DNA of 45,789 bases from DAOUBP01 sp034432655 (lineage in GTDB: Bacteria > Chloroflexota > Anaerolineae > CG2-30-64-16), in the NCBI GenBank assembly GCA_034432655.1, contig DAOUBP010000048.1, positions 1-45,789 on the forward strand, in the 5' to 3' direction. Below the pieces are notes generated by a model. It did not search any database. It saw only the letters and a program-made list of their open reading frames with translations, and had not been told where the DNA came from. Shown in pieces: positions 6,639 through 15,317 of the stretch; the stretch's first letter is position 1, and each line of letters opens with the position of its first letter. The translations under genes were made by a program, and so were the position numbers.

Positions 6639-8399
6639 ATGTCCGACAAACTCGACCTCTACCGCCAGGGCCTCCCGCCCACGGCGACCACTTTTCGCCT
6701 CTGGCCGCTTTACGGGGCCGGCCTGGAGAACTTCGGCGTGGACGGCCAGCCCATCGAGCGGCCACTGCCGACGCCGGGGCCGAATGAGCTGCTGGTGCGT
6801 CACGACGCCTGCGGCCTCTGCTTTTCGGACATCAAGGTGATCCGCCTGGGGCAAACCCACCCGCGCATCTTCAAGGACATCCGCACCGATCCGGTGGTGT
6901 TGGGGCACGAAGTAAGCCTCACCGTGGTGGCGGTGGGCGAAAACCTGCGCGATCAGTACCGGCCGGGGGACCGGTTCATCGTCCAGGCCGAGATCTACAA
7001 AAACGGCGTCAACCTGGCCTACGGCTACATGCTGCAGGGTGGCCTGTCGGAGTACGCGCTCATTGACGACACCATTTTGAACGGCGACGACGGCAACTAC
7101 CTGATCCCGGTGCGACCGGAGACCGGCTACGCCGAAAGCGCGCTCACCGAGCCCTGGGCTTGTGTCACGGCCGCCTACACGCTACGCTACCGTACGGCGC
7201 TGAAAGCCGGCGGGACGGTGTGGTTTGTGGGCTGTGGGGGGACGCGGGGGCGCGAGGACGCGGGGATGGCGCGCGTGGGCTATACCATCAGCGCGGGGTT
7301 TGGGGCAGAAGGACATCCGGCGCGGGCGGTGCTGACGGATGTACCGGAACAGTTCGCCCGCTGGCTTCAGGCGCGGGCGGAGGAGCTGGGCATTGAGGTC
7401 ATGGAGGTGAGCCTGGCTGACGTGCCCGCTGACTTGCTGGCCGACGACATCGTGCTGCTGGACCCGACCCCGGAAGCGATTGAGGCCGTCAGCCCCCATC
7501 TGGCACCTTTCGGGGTCTGCGCACTGATCGCGGACGCGCCCCTGCCGCGCAAGGTAAAGGTGGACATCGGCCGCGTGCACTACGATCGCTGGGTCTACGT
7601 GGGCGGGAAAAGCCCGGACATCGCAGCCGCGTACAGCGCGGTGCCGGTGCGCTCGGCGTTGAAGCCGGGCGGCAAGGCCTGGTTCGTCGGCGCGGGCGGG
7701 CCCATGGGCCGCATGCACGTGCAACGTGCGCTCCAGGTGGCCGACGGCCCGGCGGTGATCGTCTGCACCGATGTGAGCGACGCGCGGCTGCGCGACCTCC
7801 ACGACTCTTACGCCGCCGAGGCCGCGTCCCGAGGGATCGAGTTCATCTGCCTGAACCCTGCCCACCAGGACGCCTACGCCGCGGGGATGGCGCGCTTCCG
7901 GCCTTCTCTCGCCTCCCAGGAGGGGGGCGGCTTCGATGACATCATCGTGCTGGCGCCGGTGGCCGCGTTGGTGGCCGAGGCGGCCGAGTGGCTGGCCCCC
8001 AGGAGTGTCATGAACATCTTTGCCGGCGTGGCGCGCGGCACCCTGGCCGAGCTCGACCTGAGCGACGCCTATCTGCGGGACACCCGGATCATCGGCCACT
8101 CGGCATCAAGCATCGAGGACCTGCGCTTCATGCTGCACCAGGCCGAGACAGGCGCGCTGTCGCCCAATCGCTCGGTGGCGGCCATCGGCTCGCTGGAGGC
8201 GGCCCGCGACGGCCTGCAAGCAGTTATGGACACGAGGTTCCCCGGCAAGATCGTCATCTACCCGCACATCAAGCCGCTGCCTCTCACCGCGCTGCCCGAC
8301 CTGAAAGATGTACTGCCGACCGTCTACGCCAGGCTGAAGGATGGCCGCGAGTGGACCAACGAGGCTGAGGCGGAACTGCTGCGGGTGATGCTGAGGTAA
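6639..8399 (+). CDS. sorE: SorE-like zinc-dependent sugar-phosphate reductase with tandem Rossmann segments
   Basis: A medium-chain (GroES-like) dehydrogenase of 586 residues, much longer than the usual 350-420. The N-terminal catalytic part shows ACGLCFSDIK (57-66) and VLGHE (88-92) zinc-site segments and a TEP motif (170-172). Two glycine-rich nucleotide folds follow: AGGTVWFVGCGG (190-201) and PGGKAWFVGAGGPMG (343-357). The C-terminal IVIYPHIKPLPLT segment resembles L-sorbose-1-phosphate reductase. That enzyme yields D-glucitol 6-phosphate, the substrate of the next gene, srlD. The start at 6639 has TGGAG 7 bases upstream; an in-frame ATG at 6627 lacks one. The substrate is inferred. Lactaldehyde or another rhamnose product is an alternative. 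Confidence 0.72.
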   Translation: MSDKLDLYRQGLPPTATTFRLWPLYGAGLENFGVDGQPIERPLPTPGPNELLVRHDACGLCFSDIKVIRLGQTHPRIFKDIRTDPVVLGHEVSLTVVAVGENLRDQYRPGDRFIVQAEIYKNGVNLAYGYMLQGGLSEYALIDDTILNGDDGNYLIPVRPETGYAESALTEPWACVTAAYTLRYRTALKAGGTVWFVGCGGTRGREDAGMARVGYTISAGFGAEGHPARAVLTDVPEQFARWLQARAEELGIEVMEVSLADVPADLLADDIVLLDPTPEAIEAVSPHLAPFGVCALIADAPLPRKVKVDIGRVHYDRWVYVGGKSPDIAAAYSAVPVRSALKPGGKAWFVGAGGPMGRMHVQRALQVADGPAVIVCTDVSDARLRDLHDSYAAEAASRGIEFICLNPAHQDAYAAGMARFRPSLASQEGGGFDDIIVLAPVAALVAEAAEWLAPRSVMNIFAGVARGTLAELDLSDAYLRDTRIIGHSASSIEDLRFMLHQAETGALSPNRSVAAIGSLEAARDGLQAVMDTRFPGKIVIYPHIKPLPLTALPDLKDVLPTVYARLKDGREWTNEAEAELLRVMLR

Positions 8400-8403
8400 T
8401 TGT

Positions 8404-8493
8404 TGCGCATTGCGTACTGCGTACGGAGTACGAAATACGGAGTACGTAGTACGCAATACGGAGTACGTAGTACGCAATACGAAGTATGCAACA
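8404..8493. repeat. TGCGTAY/TACGNAR heptamer repeat cluster
   Basis: Fills most of the 120-bp gap between sorE-like and srlD. About three heptamers of the form TGCGTAC are followed, after GGAG, by about nine in the reverse-complement sense (TACGNAN), so the tract can fold back on itself. The same heptamer family forms the large array at 15093-15317 and recurs in several genes. Confidence 0.85.
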
Positions 8494-8519
8494 GGTTGTA
8501 CGAGAGGGACTGAAATCTT

Positions 8520-9320
<801 letters not shown>

Positions 9321-9321
9321 A

Positions 9322-9417
9322 TCGTTCTACGACGATCAGGTACAGCAGGTGCTGGCGCTGTCCGCTGACCACGCACCGCTGTACCTGATCCCGGTAGGGC
9401 ACCCGCAGCAGGGTTGA
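9322..9417 (+). pseudogene. Nitroreductase-like C-terminal remnant
   Basis: Directly after the srlD stop, an open stretch of 31 codons reads SFYDDQVQQVLAL...PLYLIPVGHPQQG and ends in TGA at 9415-9417. This resembles the C-terminal tail of nitroreductase/SagB-type flavin oxidoreductases (D-D-x-V...L-L-x-L...P-L-Y-L-x-P-V-G). It has no start or upstream domain, since srlD occupies that DNA, so I read it as a fragment left after a deletion or replacement. Confidence 0.45.
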
Positions 9418-9431
9418 GCGCGCTTGCGCGC
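9334..9431. terminator. Long inverted repeat between convergent genes
   Basis: GATCAGGTACAGC (9334-9346) is perfectly inverted at 9378-9390. The stem extends inward by GGTGC/GCACC with one unpaired base, giving about 18 bp around a loop of roughly 20. A second short stem, GCGCGC TT GCGCGC, follows at 9418-9431. It lies between convergent srlD and the reverse-strand E2 gene, so a bidirectional terminator is plausible, though no T-run is seen. The remaining gap up to 9501 shows nothing else recognisable. Confidence 0.5.
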
Positions 9432-9501
9432 ATCTCCCCTGCCAGACGTCAGATCAATTCGACCACCAGCGTCAGACAGCGGATGAATTCGGCGGCCCTG
9501 C

Positions 9502-10971
9502 TCACACCTCGGCCAGCAACAGGAACGGCTCTTCGATGAGGTTCTTGATGTATTGCAGGAACCGCGCTGCGGGCGCGCCGTCTACCAACCGGTGATCGAA
9601 GACCAGGCTGAGGGTCATCATCTGGCGCAACACCGGCGCGGCCGGGCTGGCCGGGCTGTAGACCCATTTGGGGGCGATGCGGCCCACCCCCAGGATGGCT
9701 GCCTCGGGCAGGTTGATGACCGGGGTGAACGCGTCGATGTCGTACATCCCCAGGTTCGTAATGGTGAACGTGCCGCCGGTCAGGTCATCGGGCAACGCGC
9801 GACCGGCGCGCGCCCGCTCCACCAGGGCCCGGAACTCCGCGCCGAACTCGCGCAGGTTCTTCTTATCGGCATCACGGATCACCGGCACCAACAGGCCGCG
9901 CTCGGTATCCACGGCCATCCCCAGGTTGACATGGGCCAGGCGCTCGATGGCGTCCGAGGCGAGACGTGCGTTCATATACGGGAACTTGCGCAGCGCAACG
10001 GCGACGATCCTGGCCAACAGGTCGTTGTAGCCGGGCGCAAAGCCCCAGACCTCGGCGACTTTCGCCTTCAAGCGCTCGCGCAGCGCCACGAACTCTGTCG
10101 CGTCAACCTCGGTGACCAGGGTAACGCGCGCCGTGGTATGGACGCTGGTCCCCATCCGCTCGGCGATGATGGCGCGCACCCCTTTCAGCGGGATGCGCTC
10201 GGCGACGTCGGCAGCCGGCAACTGAGGGCCGGAAACCGGAAGCTGGATGCTGGGAGCGGGCGGGGCTGAGGGGGCTGATGGCACTGAAGGAACCGCCTCG
10301 GCCAGCCTGCTCTGTTGCGCAATGGCTTGTTCGACGTCCTCTTTGGTGATCTGTCCGCGCAGGCCGGTGCCGACCAGCGTCCGCCAGTCCAGTCCCGCTT
10401 CCTCCGCGATGCGCCGTGCCACCGGCGTGATGCTCCCCGCGACCGGCCGCGCCGCCTCAGCAAGGGCTGCCTCCTGACTCCTGACCCCTGACTCCTGCAG
10501 ATACGCCAGCACGTCCCGCTCCGCGATGCGCACCCCCCCGCCGCCGGTGGGCGTGATCTCAGCCCGCGTCAGGTCAACGCCCTTCTCCGCTGCCAGTTTC
10601 CGCGCCCGCGGGGACACGGGGACGCTTGAGGTTGAGGTTAAGGTTGAGGTTAAGGTTGAGGTTGAGGTTGAGGTTGAAGAGGAGGCTTGCACAGCCTCAA
10701 CCTTAGCCTCTGCCTTAGCCTCAAACGTCTCCTCCGGCTTCCCGATCACCGCCACCACCGTCAGCACCGGGACGACCGAACCTTCCGGATAAGGGCCGAT
10801 GTGGAGAAAGCCCCGGGCGGGTGCCTCCACCGTGAACACGGCCTTGTCGGTCTCCACCTCCAGGATCTCCTGGCCCTGTTCAACCCTGGTCCCATCGGCC
10901 ACCAGCCACTTGATGAGGGTCACTTCTTCTACGGTCTGCCCCAGTTTAGGGATGAAGACTTCTTTAGCCAT
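9502..10971 (-). CDS. Dihydrolipoamide acyltransferase (E2) of a 2-oxoacid/acetoin dehydrogenase complex, DeoR module
   Basis: A 489-residue E2 core protein. Residues 1-78 are the lipoyl domain with the lipoylated lysine K43 in EVETDKA. Two E3/E1-binding (PSBD) motifs follow, PRARKLAAEKGVDL...RDVLAYL (121-158) and TPVARRIAEEAGLD...EDVEQAI (182-217). The C-terminal acyltransferase domain ends with the active-site DHRLVDGAPAARFL. The linker 97-116 is almost pure Ser/Thr/Leu, encoded by a TTGAGG hexamer array. A second linker piece, ESGVRSQEAA, comes from a CCCCTGA-like heptamer tract. Two PSBDs are unusual, since one is normal for bacteria. The start has AAGGAG about 11 bases upstream. It lies downstream of the fused E1 gene and probably shares its message. 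Acyl substrate unknown. Confidence 0.92.
   Translation of the reverse strand: MAKEVFIPKLGQTVEEVTLIKWLVADGTRVEQGQEILEVETDKAVFTVEAPARGFLHIGPYPEGSVVPVLTVVAVIGKPEETFEAKAEAKVEAVQASSSTSTSTSTLTSTLTSTSSVPVSPRARKLAAEKGVDLTRAEITPTGGGGVRIAERDVLAYLQESGVRSQEAALAEAARPVAGSITPVARRIAEEAGLDWRTLVGTGLRGQITKEDVEQAIAQQSRLAEAVPSVPSAPSAPPAPSIQLPVSGPQLPAADVAERIPLKGVRAIIAERMGTSVHTTARVTLVTEVDATEFVALRERLKAKVAEVWGFAPGYNDLLARIVAVALRKFPYMNARLASDAIERLAHVNLGMAVDTERGLLVPVIRDADKKNLREFGAEFRALVERARAGRALPDDLTGGTFTITNLGMYDIDAFTPVINLPEAAILGVGRIAPKWVYSPASPAAPVLRQMMTLSLVFDHRLVDGAPAARFLQYIKNLIEEPFLLLAEV
10626..10679. repeat. TTGAGG hexamer array in E2 linker
   Basis: Nine consecutive six-base units (TTGAGG, with TTAAGG and TTGAAG variants). 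On the gene strand they encode the Ser-Thr/Leu-rich linker. Being a multiple of three, copy-number change would alter linker length without breaking the frame. Confidence 0.85.
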
Positions 10972-11062
10972 CGGTTCATCGCTCCTTTCCGCACCCTTCG
11001 ACTGCGCCGGAGGCCCTGCCCCGGCTCCGCTCAGGGTGCTCCGCTGTGGCGCAGTGGCGTCC

Positions 11063-13177
11063 TCAGGATACGACCTTGCGGCACGCGGCGACGATGCGGC
11101 CCACGTTGGGGATCGCCTGGTCTTCCAGGATTTCGGCGCGCGGCACCGGCACGTTCAGCGCACAAACACGCACCATCGGCGCGTCGAGCCAGTCAAACGC
11201 CAGCTCGTTCACCTGGGCCATCACCTCGTTGATGAAGTTGGTATTCTCGTAGCCTTCGGAAACGCCCACCAGCCGGCCGGTCTTCTTGACCGAGGCGATG
11301 ATGGTGTCAATGTCCAGCGGCTTCAGGGTGCGCAGGTCAATGACTTCGACATCAATGCCCTCTTTGGCCAGGATCTCGGCTGCTTCCAGGGAGCGCAACA
11401 CCATGCGCGAGTAGGTCACCAGAGTCACATCCTTGCCGGGGCGCTTGATGTCGGCCACGCCCAGCGGGATGATGTAGTCCACATCGGGCACCGGGCCTTT
11501 CTCCCGGTAGAGCATCTTGTGCTCGATGAACATCACCGGGTTGTCGTCGCGGATCGCGGCCTTCAGCAGGCCTTTGGCGTCGTAAGGCGTGGCGGGCATG
11601 ACCACATAGATGCCGGGAAAGTGCGTCCACAGCGCTTCCAGGCTTTGCGAGTGGTGCGCGGCGATCGCGCGGCCTGCACCCCCCTCGGTGCGGATCACCA
11701 TAGGCACCGTGGTTTTGCCGCCGAACATGTAACGGTTCTTGGCCCCCTGGTTGGCGATCTGATCCATGGCCAGGGGCGTGAAGTCCACGTACATGATCTC
11801 GGCAACCGGCCGCATGCCGGCCATGGCCGCGCCCACGGCCGCACCGCCGATGGTGGCCTCGGAGATGGGGGTGTCAATGACCCGCCACTCGCCGAATTCC
11901 TGGAACAGGCCACGGGTTGCGCCGTACGCGCCGCCGTAAAGGCCCACGTCCTCGCCCATGATGAACACCTTGGGATCGCGCAACATCTCCTCGCGCATGG
12001 CCTCCACCAGCGCCTGCGAGTAGGCGATGGTCTTCATGGGCACGGTGGTCGGCAGGCCTTTCTCGGCCAGGTGCACCTGCGCGCGCAGCTCGGCCTCCGC
12101 GGCGATGTCCGCAGCGGTAGTCTTGGACGGCGCATAGACGTCGGTGGTGACCTCAGACGGATCGGGCTCCGGGGAGGCTTTGGCAAAGCTGAGCGCCTGC
12201 GCCAGCTTCACCTGAACCGTTTCGTCCAGGGTGTCGAACTCGCCCTCGGTCAGCAGCCGCAGCGTCATCATCTCCCGGGCCAGGTTCTGGATCGGGTCAC
12301 GGGCCTTCCAATACGCCTCCTCGTCCTTGGTGCGATACGCGCGCGGATCGGAGTGCGAGTGGCCGTAGTAACGGTAGGTCTTGGCCTCGATCAAAGTCGG
12401 CCCCTCACCCCGCCGGGCGCGCGCTACCGCCTCGGCCACTGCGCCGCGCACGGCCAACACATCCATCCCGTCCACCACGACGCCGGGGATGCCGTACGCG
12501 CAGGCCCGGTCCGCGATGTCGGGCAGCTTGGTGACCTTGGCCCACGGCACCGACATGCCGTACATGTTGTTCTCGGCCACGAACACCACGGGCAGGTCCC
12601 ACGTGCTGGCCATGTTCAACGCTTCGTGGAAGGTGCCCTCGTTGGCGGCGCCATCGCCGAAGAAACAAACCACCACCCGATCGGTGCCTTGTAGCTTCTG
12701 CGCCAGGGCCGCGCCCACTGCCACGGGGATGTTGCCGCCCACGATGCCGGTCGCGCCCAGGTTGCCATGCGCCACGTCGGCGATGTGCATGGAGCCGCCT
12801 TTGCCCTTGCAGTAACCGGTGGCCTTGCCCAACACCTCGGCCATCATCTTGTTGTAGTGTTCTTGCTTGGCCTCCGGGGTCTTGGCGGCCTTGTCGCCGT
12901 GGGCATGCGCATGGCCGTGGCCGCGATGGGTGCTGGTGATCAGGTCATCATCGCGCAGTGCAGCGATGGCGCCCACGGCGACCGCCTCCTGGCCGGCGTA
13001 AAGGTGCGACGCGCCTTTCAGCTCGGCCCGGCTCAGCAGTTCGGCGATCTGGTTCTCCAACGCCCGGATCTCCATCATCTGGCGCAGGCAGGTCAGCAAA
13101 TCTTCTTTGGTGAGCGCCTGCTCTTCCATCATGGCCGAGAGCTTCTCGGCGGCGGTCAGATCAAGGTTCAACGTCAT
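11063..13177 (-). CDS. Fused E1 alpha-beta subunit of a thiamine-dependent 2-oxoacid/acetoin dehydrogenase
   Basis: A 704-residue natural fusion. Residues 20-345 are the E1 alpha (thiamine diphosphate-binding) part, with THRGHGH (83-89), GYCKGKGGSMH and the cofactor motif GDGAANEG...AENN (174-204). Residues 381-704 are the E1 beta part, starting MKTIAYSQALVEAMREEM, with IMGEDVGLYGG and the DTPISEATIGG segment. Together they would decarboxylate a 2-oxoacid, or cleave acetoin, and reductively acylate the E2 lipoyl group. A histidine-rich insert, HGHAHAHGD plus a charged stretch (87-109), is absent from the split E1 alpha at 15.3-16.3 kb. AGGGAG lies 9 bases before the ATG. The upstream neighbour is a DeoR-family regulator on the same strand, likely its controller. 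Confidence 0.93.
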   Translation of the reverse strand: MTLNLDLTAAEKLSAMMEEQALTKEDLLTCLRQMMEIRALENQIAELLSRAELKGASHLYAGQEAVAVGAIAALRDDDLITSTHRGHGHAHAHGDKAAKTPEAKQEHYNKMMAEVLGKATGYCKGKGGSMHIADVAHGNLGATGIVGGNIPVAVGAALAQKLQGTDRVVVCFFGDGAANEGTFHEALNMASTWDLPVVFVAENNMYGMSVPWAKVTKLPDIADRACAYGIPGVVVDGMDVLAVRGAVAEAVARARRGEGPTLIEAKTYRYYGHSHSDPRAYRTKDEEAYWKARDPIQNLAREMMTLRLLTEGEFDTLDETVQVKLAQALSFAKASPEPDPSEVTTDVYAPSKTTAADIAAEAELRAQVHLAEKGLPTTVPMKTIAYSQALVEAMREEMLRDPKVFIMGEDVGLYGGAYGATRGLFQEFGEWRVIDTPISEATIGGAAVGAAMAGMRPVAEIMYVDFTPLAMDQIANQGAKNRYMFGGKTTVPMVIRTEGGAGRAIAAHHSQSLEALWTHFPGIYVVMPATPYDAKGLLKAAIRDDNPVMFIEHKMLYREKGPVPDVDYIIPLGVADIKRPGKDVTLVTYSRMVLRSLEAAEILAKEGIDVEVIDLRTLKPLDIDTIIASVKKTGRLVGVSEGYENTNFINEVMAQVNELAFDWLDAPMVRVCALNVPVPRAEILEDQAIPNVGRIVAACRKVVS

Positions 13178-13232
13178 ACGAAACGCTCCCTGCTTGAAAC
13201 TGAAAAAACAAAAACTACAAGAGCTCCCTTTA

Positions 13233-14006
13233 TCATGCTACCTGCACCACCTCCACCCCTGCGGCCCTCACCGCGGCTACCAGTTCGGCCGGCGCATGGG
13301 TGTCGGTGATGATCTTGTGGATCTGCGCAACATCGGCGAAGGATGCCAGGCCGACGCGGCCCCACTTGGTCGCGTCCAGGACGGCGATCACCTCCCGGCA
13401 CATGGCGACCAACGGCCGCTTCACGTCCGCCTCGTCTGCGCTGACATCGGTCAGCCCCTCGGCCAGGGTGATGCCATGGGCACCGAAGAAGCCCTTTTGG
13501 ACGTTGAAGCGGCGCACAATCTCCAGGCCGGCGGTGCCCACCAACGAAGCCGTATCCCGGCGCAGCGTGCCGCCGATCACGACAACGGTGACCCCGGTCG
13601 CGTCCAACAGCTCTTGCGCGACGGCCAGGGCATTGGTGATGACGGTGAGGTAGCGGTGGTTCTTGAGGTGCGGCGCGATGGCCAGCGCGGTGCTGCTGCT
13701 GTCCAGGATGATGGCATCGCCATCCGCGACCAGGCTGGCCGCGGCCGCGCCGATGTGCGTCTTTTCCTGTACCTGCTGCTGCCGACGCAGGCTGAGGGAG
13801 AGGTATTGCAGGCTGGCGTTGGCAGGGATCGCCCCACCGTGGGTCCGCAGCACCAGACCGCTCTCGGCTAGCGCCTGGAGATCGGCGCGGATCGTGACCT
13901 CGGAGACGCCGAACGCCTGGCTGAGGTCGCCGACGTTCACCCGGCCGGCCTGGTTGACGCGCGCCAAGATCTCTTGACGGCGCTCGGTCACGGACAATTC
14001 TTTCAT
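13233..14006 (-). CDS. DeoR/GlpR-family transcriptional regulator
   Basis: A 257-residue repressor of the DeoR family. The N-terminal winged helix-turn-helix (about 5-57) reads RRQEILARVNQAGRVNVGDLSQAFGVSEVTIRxDL-like, followed by the family tag LRTHGGA. The C-terminal DeoRC effector domain (about 75-235) contains DSSSTALAI, TVITNALAVAQEL, and VVVIGGTLRRDTASLVG. Members sense sugar phosphates. It is preceded by a promoter with palindromic CTTTCG half-sites (14012-14079), suggesting it represses itself and the fused E1 and E2 genes downstream. No strong ribosome site is seen before the ATG. Confidence 0.92.
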   Translation of the reverse strand: MKELSVTERRQEILARVNQAGRVNVGDLSQAFGVSEVTIRADLQALAESGLVLRTHGGAIPANASLQYLSLSLRRQQQVQEKTHIGAAAASLVADGDAIILDSSSTALAIAPHLKNHRYLTVITNALAVAQELLDATGVTVVVIGGTLRRDTASLVGTAGLEIVRRFNVQKGFFGAHGITLAEGLTDVSADEADVKRPLVAMCREVIAVLDATKWGRVGLASFADVAQIHKIITDTHAPAELVAAVRAAGVEVVQVA

Positions 14007-14011
14007 AGAAG

Positions 14012-14079
14012 GCTTGACAGTAACTTTCGATTGCTTTCGTATGATTTTAGTCTATCATAATTCGAAAGCACTGTCAAGC
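14012..14079 (-). promoter_or_regulatory. Promoter and palindromic operator of the DeoR-family regulator
   Basis: Read on the reverse strand, TTGACA (14077-14072) and TAGACT (14054-14049) are spaced by 17 bases. The whole segment is a long interrupted palindrome: GCTTGACAGT at 14012-14021 against ACTGTCAAGC at 14070-14079, with internal TTTCG/CGAAA and ATGAT/ATCAT pairs. The CTTTCG direct and inverted half-sites resemble DeoR/AgaR-type operators. The operator overlaps both the -35 and the likely transcription start, fitting autorepression. Confidence 0.65.
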
Positions 14080-14091
14080 CCGTCACCCATG

Positions 14092-15078
14092 CTAAAGCTG
14101 ATTCCGCGCCAATCCGCGCGCGGCTGTGACGATATCCGCCACCCCCGGCAGCACGAAGTTCTCCAATTCCGGGCTGTAAGGGATCGGCACGTTCTTCGCG
14201 GCCACGCGGGCGATGGGGCCGTCCAGATAGGCGATGCCCTCTTCGGCGATCATGGCCGCGATCTCGGCGCCCGGGCCCAGGCGTTTGTGCGCCTCGTGGA
14301 CGATCACAACCTTGCTCGTCTTGCGCACCGAGGCCAGGATCGTCTCCTTGTCCAGCGGCACCAGGGTGCGGGGATCCACCACCTCGGCCGCGATCCCCTC
14401 CTGCGCCAGCAGCTCGGCGGCCTCCAACGCCTTGGGCAACATGCCGCCGATGGCAACGATAGTCACGTCCCGGCCCTCACGGCGCACGGCCGCCTGCCCG
14501 AACGGCACCATGAAGTCGGGATCGTCGGGCACTTCGCCTTTGGTGGCGTAGAGCATCTTGTGCTCGAAGAAAAGCACGGGGTCCTCGCCCCGGATGGCGG
14601 TGCGTAGCAGGCCCTTGGCGTCGGCCGGCGTGGCGGGCACGGCGATCTTCAGGCCGGGCACGTTCATGTACCAGCCCTCGGGCGACTGCGAATGTTGGGC
14701 CGCGGCCGAGCCGGGCGCGCCGGTGGTGACGCGCACGGTGACCGGCACCTTCGCTTTGCCCCCGCTCATGTAGCGCGCCTTGGCAAGCTGGTTGACCAGC
14801 TGGTCGCCCGCCACCGGCAGGAAGTCGCCGAACATGATCTCCGCGATGGGCCGCAGCCCCATCATGGCCGCGCCCAGCGCTGCGCCGATGATGGCGGTCT
14901 CGCTGATGGGGGTATCGCGCACCCGATCCTCGCCGAAAAGCTTAACCAGGTCCCCGGAAACGCCCCACACCCCGCCGAAGGCCCCCACATCCTCGCCGAT
15001 GAGGATCACGTTGGGGTCCCGTTCCATTTCCTCGCGCAGGGTTTCGTAAATGGCTTGACTGTAGGTGATGGTTCGCAT
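14092..15078 (-). CDS. 2-oxoacid dehydrogenase E1 beta subunit (split type)
   Basis: A 328-residue pyruvate/2-oxoacid dehydrogenase E1 beta (transketolase-like) subunit. Features are MRTITYSQAIYETLREEM at the start, LIGEDVGAFGGVWGV, RDTPISETAIIGAALGAAM, the AQHSQSPE segment, and the C-terminal transketolase domain with LVPLDKETILASV. The open frame continues upstream through the heptamer array, but the ATG at 15078 matches the family N-terminus and has a short GGGA ahead. It pairs with the E1 alpha upstream and probably works with the E2 at 19.8-21.3 kb. It is the last gene of the long reverse-strand set; the DeoR promoter follows 14 bases after its stop. Confidence 0.93.
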   Translation of the reverse strand: MRTITYSQAIYETLREEMERDPNVILIGEDVGAFGGVWGVSGDLVKLFGEDRVRDTPISETAIIGAALGAAMMGLRPIAEIMFGDFLPVAGDQLVNQLAKARYMSGGKAKVPVTVRVTTGAPGSAAAQHSQSPEGWYMNVPGLKIAVPATPADAKGLLRTAIRGEDPVLFFEHKMLYATKGEVPDDPDFMVPFGQAAVRREGRDVTIVAIGGMLPKALEAAELLAQEGIAAEVVDPRTLVPLDKETILASVRKTSKVVIVHEAHKRLGPGAEIAAMIAEEGIAYLDGPIARVAAKNVPIPYSPELENFVLPGVADIVTAARGLARNQL

Positions 15079-15092
15079 GATATCGTCCCTTA

Positions 15093-15317
15093 TGCGTGTT
15101 GCGTGTTGCGTGTTGCGTACTGCGTACTGCGTACTGCGTATTGCGTACTGCGTACTGCGTACTGCGTACTGCGTATTGCGTACTGCGTACTGCGTATTGC
15201 GTACTGCGTACTGCGTACTGCGTATTGCGTACACTGCAAGGGATAAGCTGCCAGTACGAACTACGCAGTACGGAGTACGGAATACGAAATACGGAGTACG
15301 GAATACGAAATACTCAA
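15093..15317. repeat. Large TGCGTAY heptanucleotide array with inverted second tract
   Basis: Twenty uninterrupted seven-base units (15093-15232: three TGCGTGT, then TGCGTAC with periodic TGCGTAT) are followed by a 22-bp spacer and about nine units in opposite sense (TACGNAN, 15255-15317). The arrangement can form a large imperfect hairpin. It fills the gap between E1 beta and E1 alpha, and the E1 alpha stop codon at 15314 lies in the last degenerate unit. It resembles the short tandemly repeated sequences known from cyanobacteria in unit length only. Confidence 0.95.

Noticed and set aside
10799..12694. A 631-codon forward open frame opposite the fused E1 gene
   Set aside because: Antisense shadow in GC-rich DNA with His/Gly/Arg-rich composition; the reverse-strand protein has clear E1 motifs.
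15093..15317. CRISPR array
   Set aside because: The repeat unit is only seven bases with no unique spacers; no cas genes are nearby.
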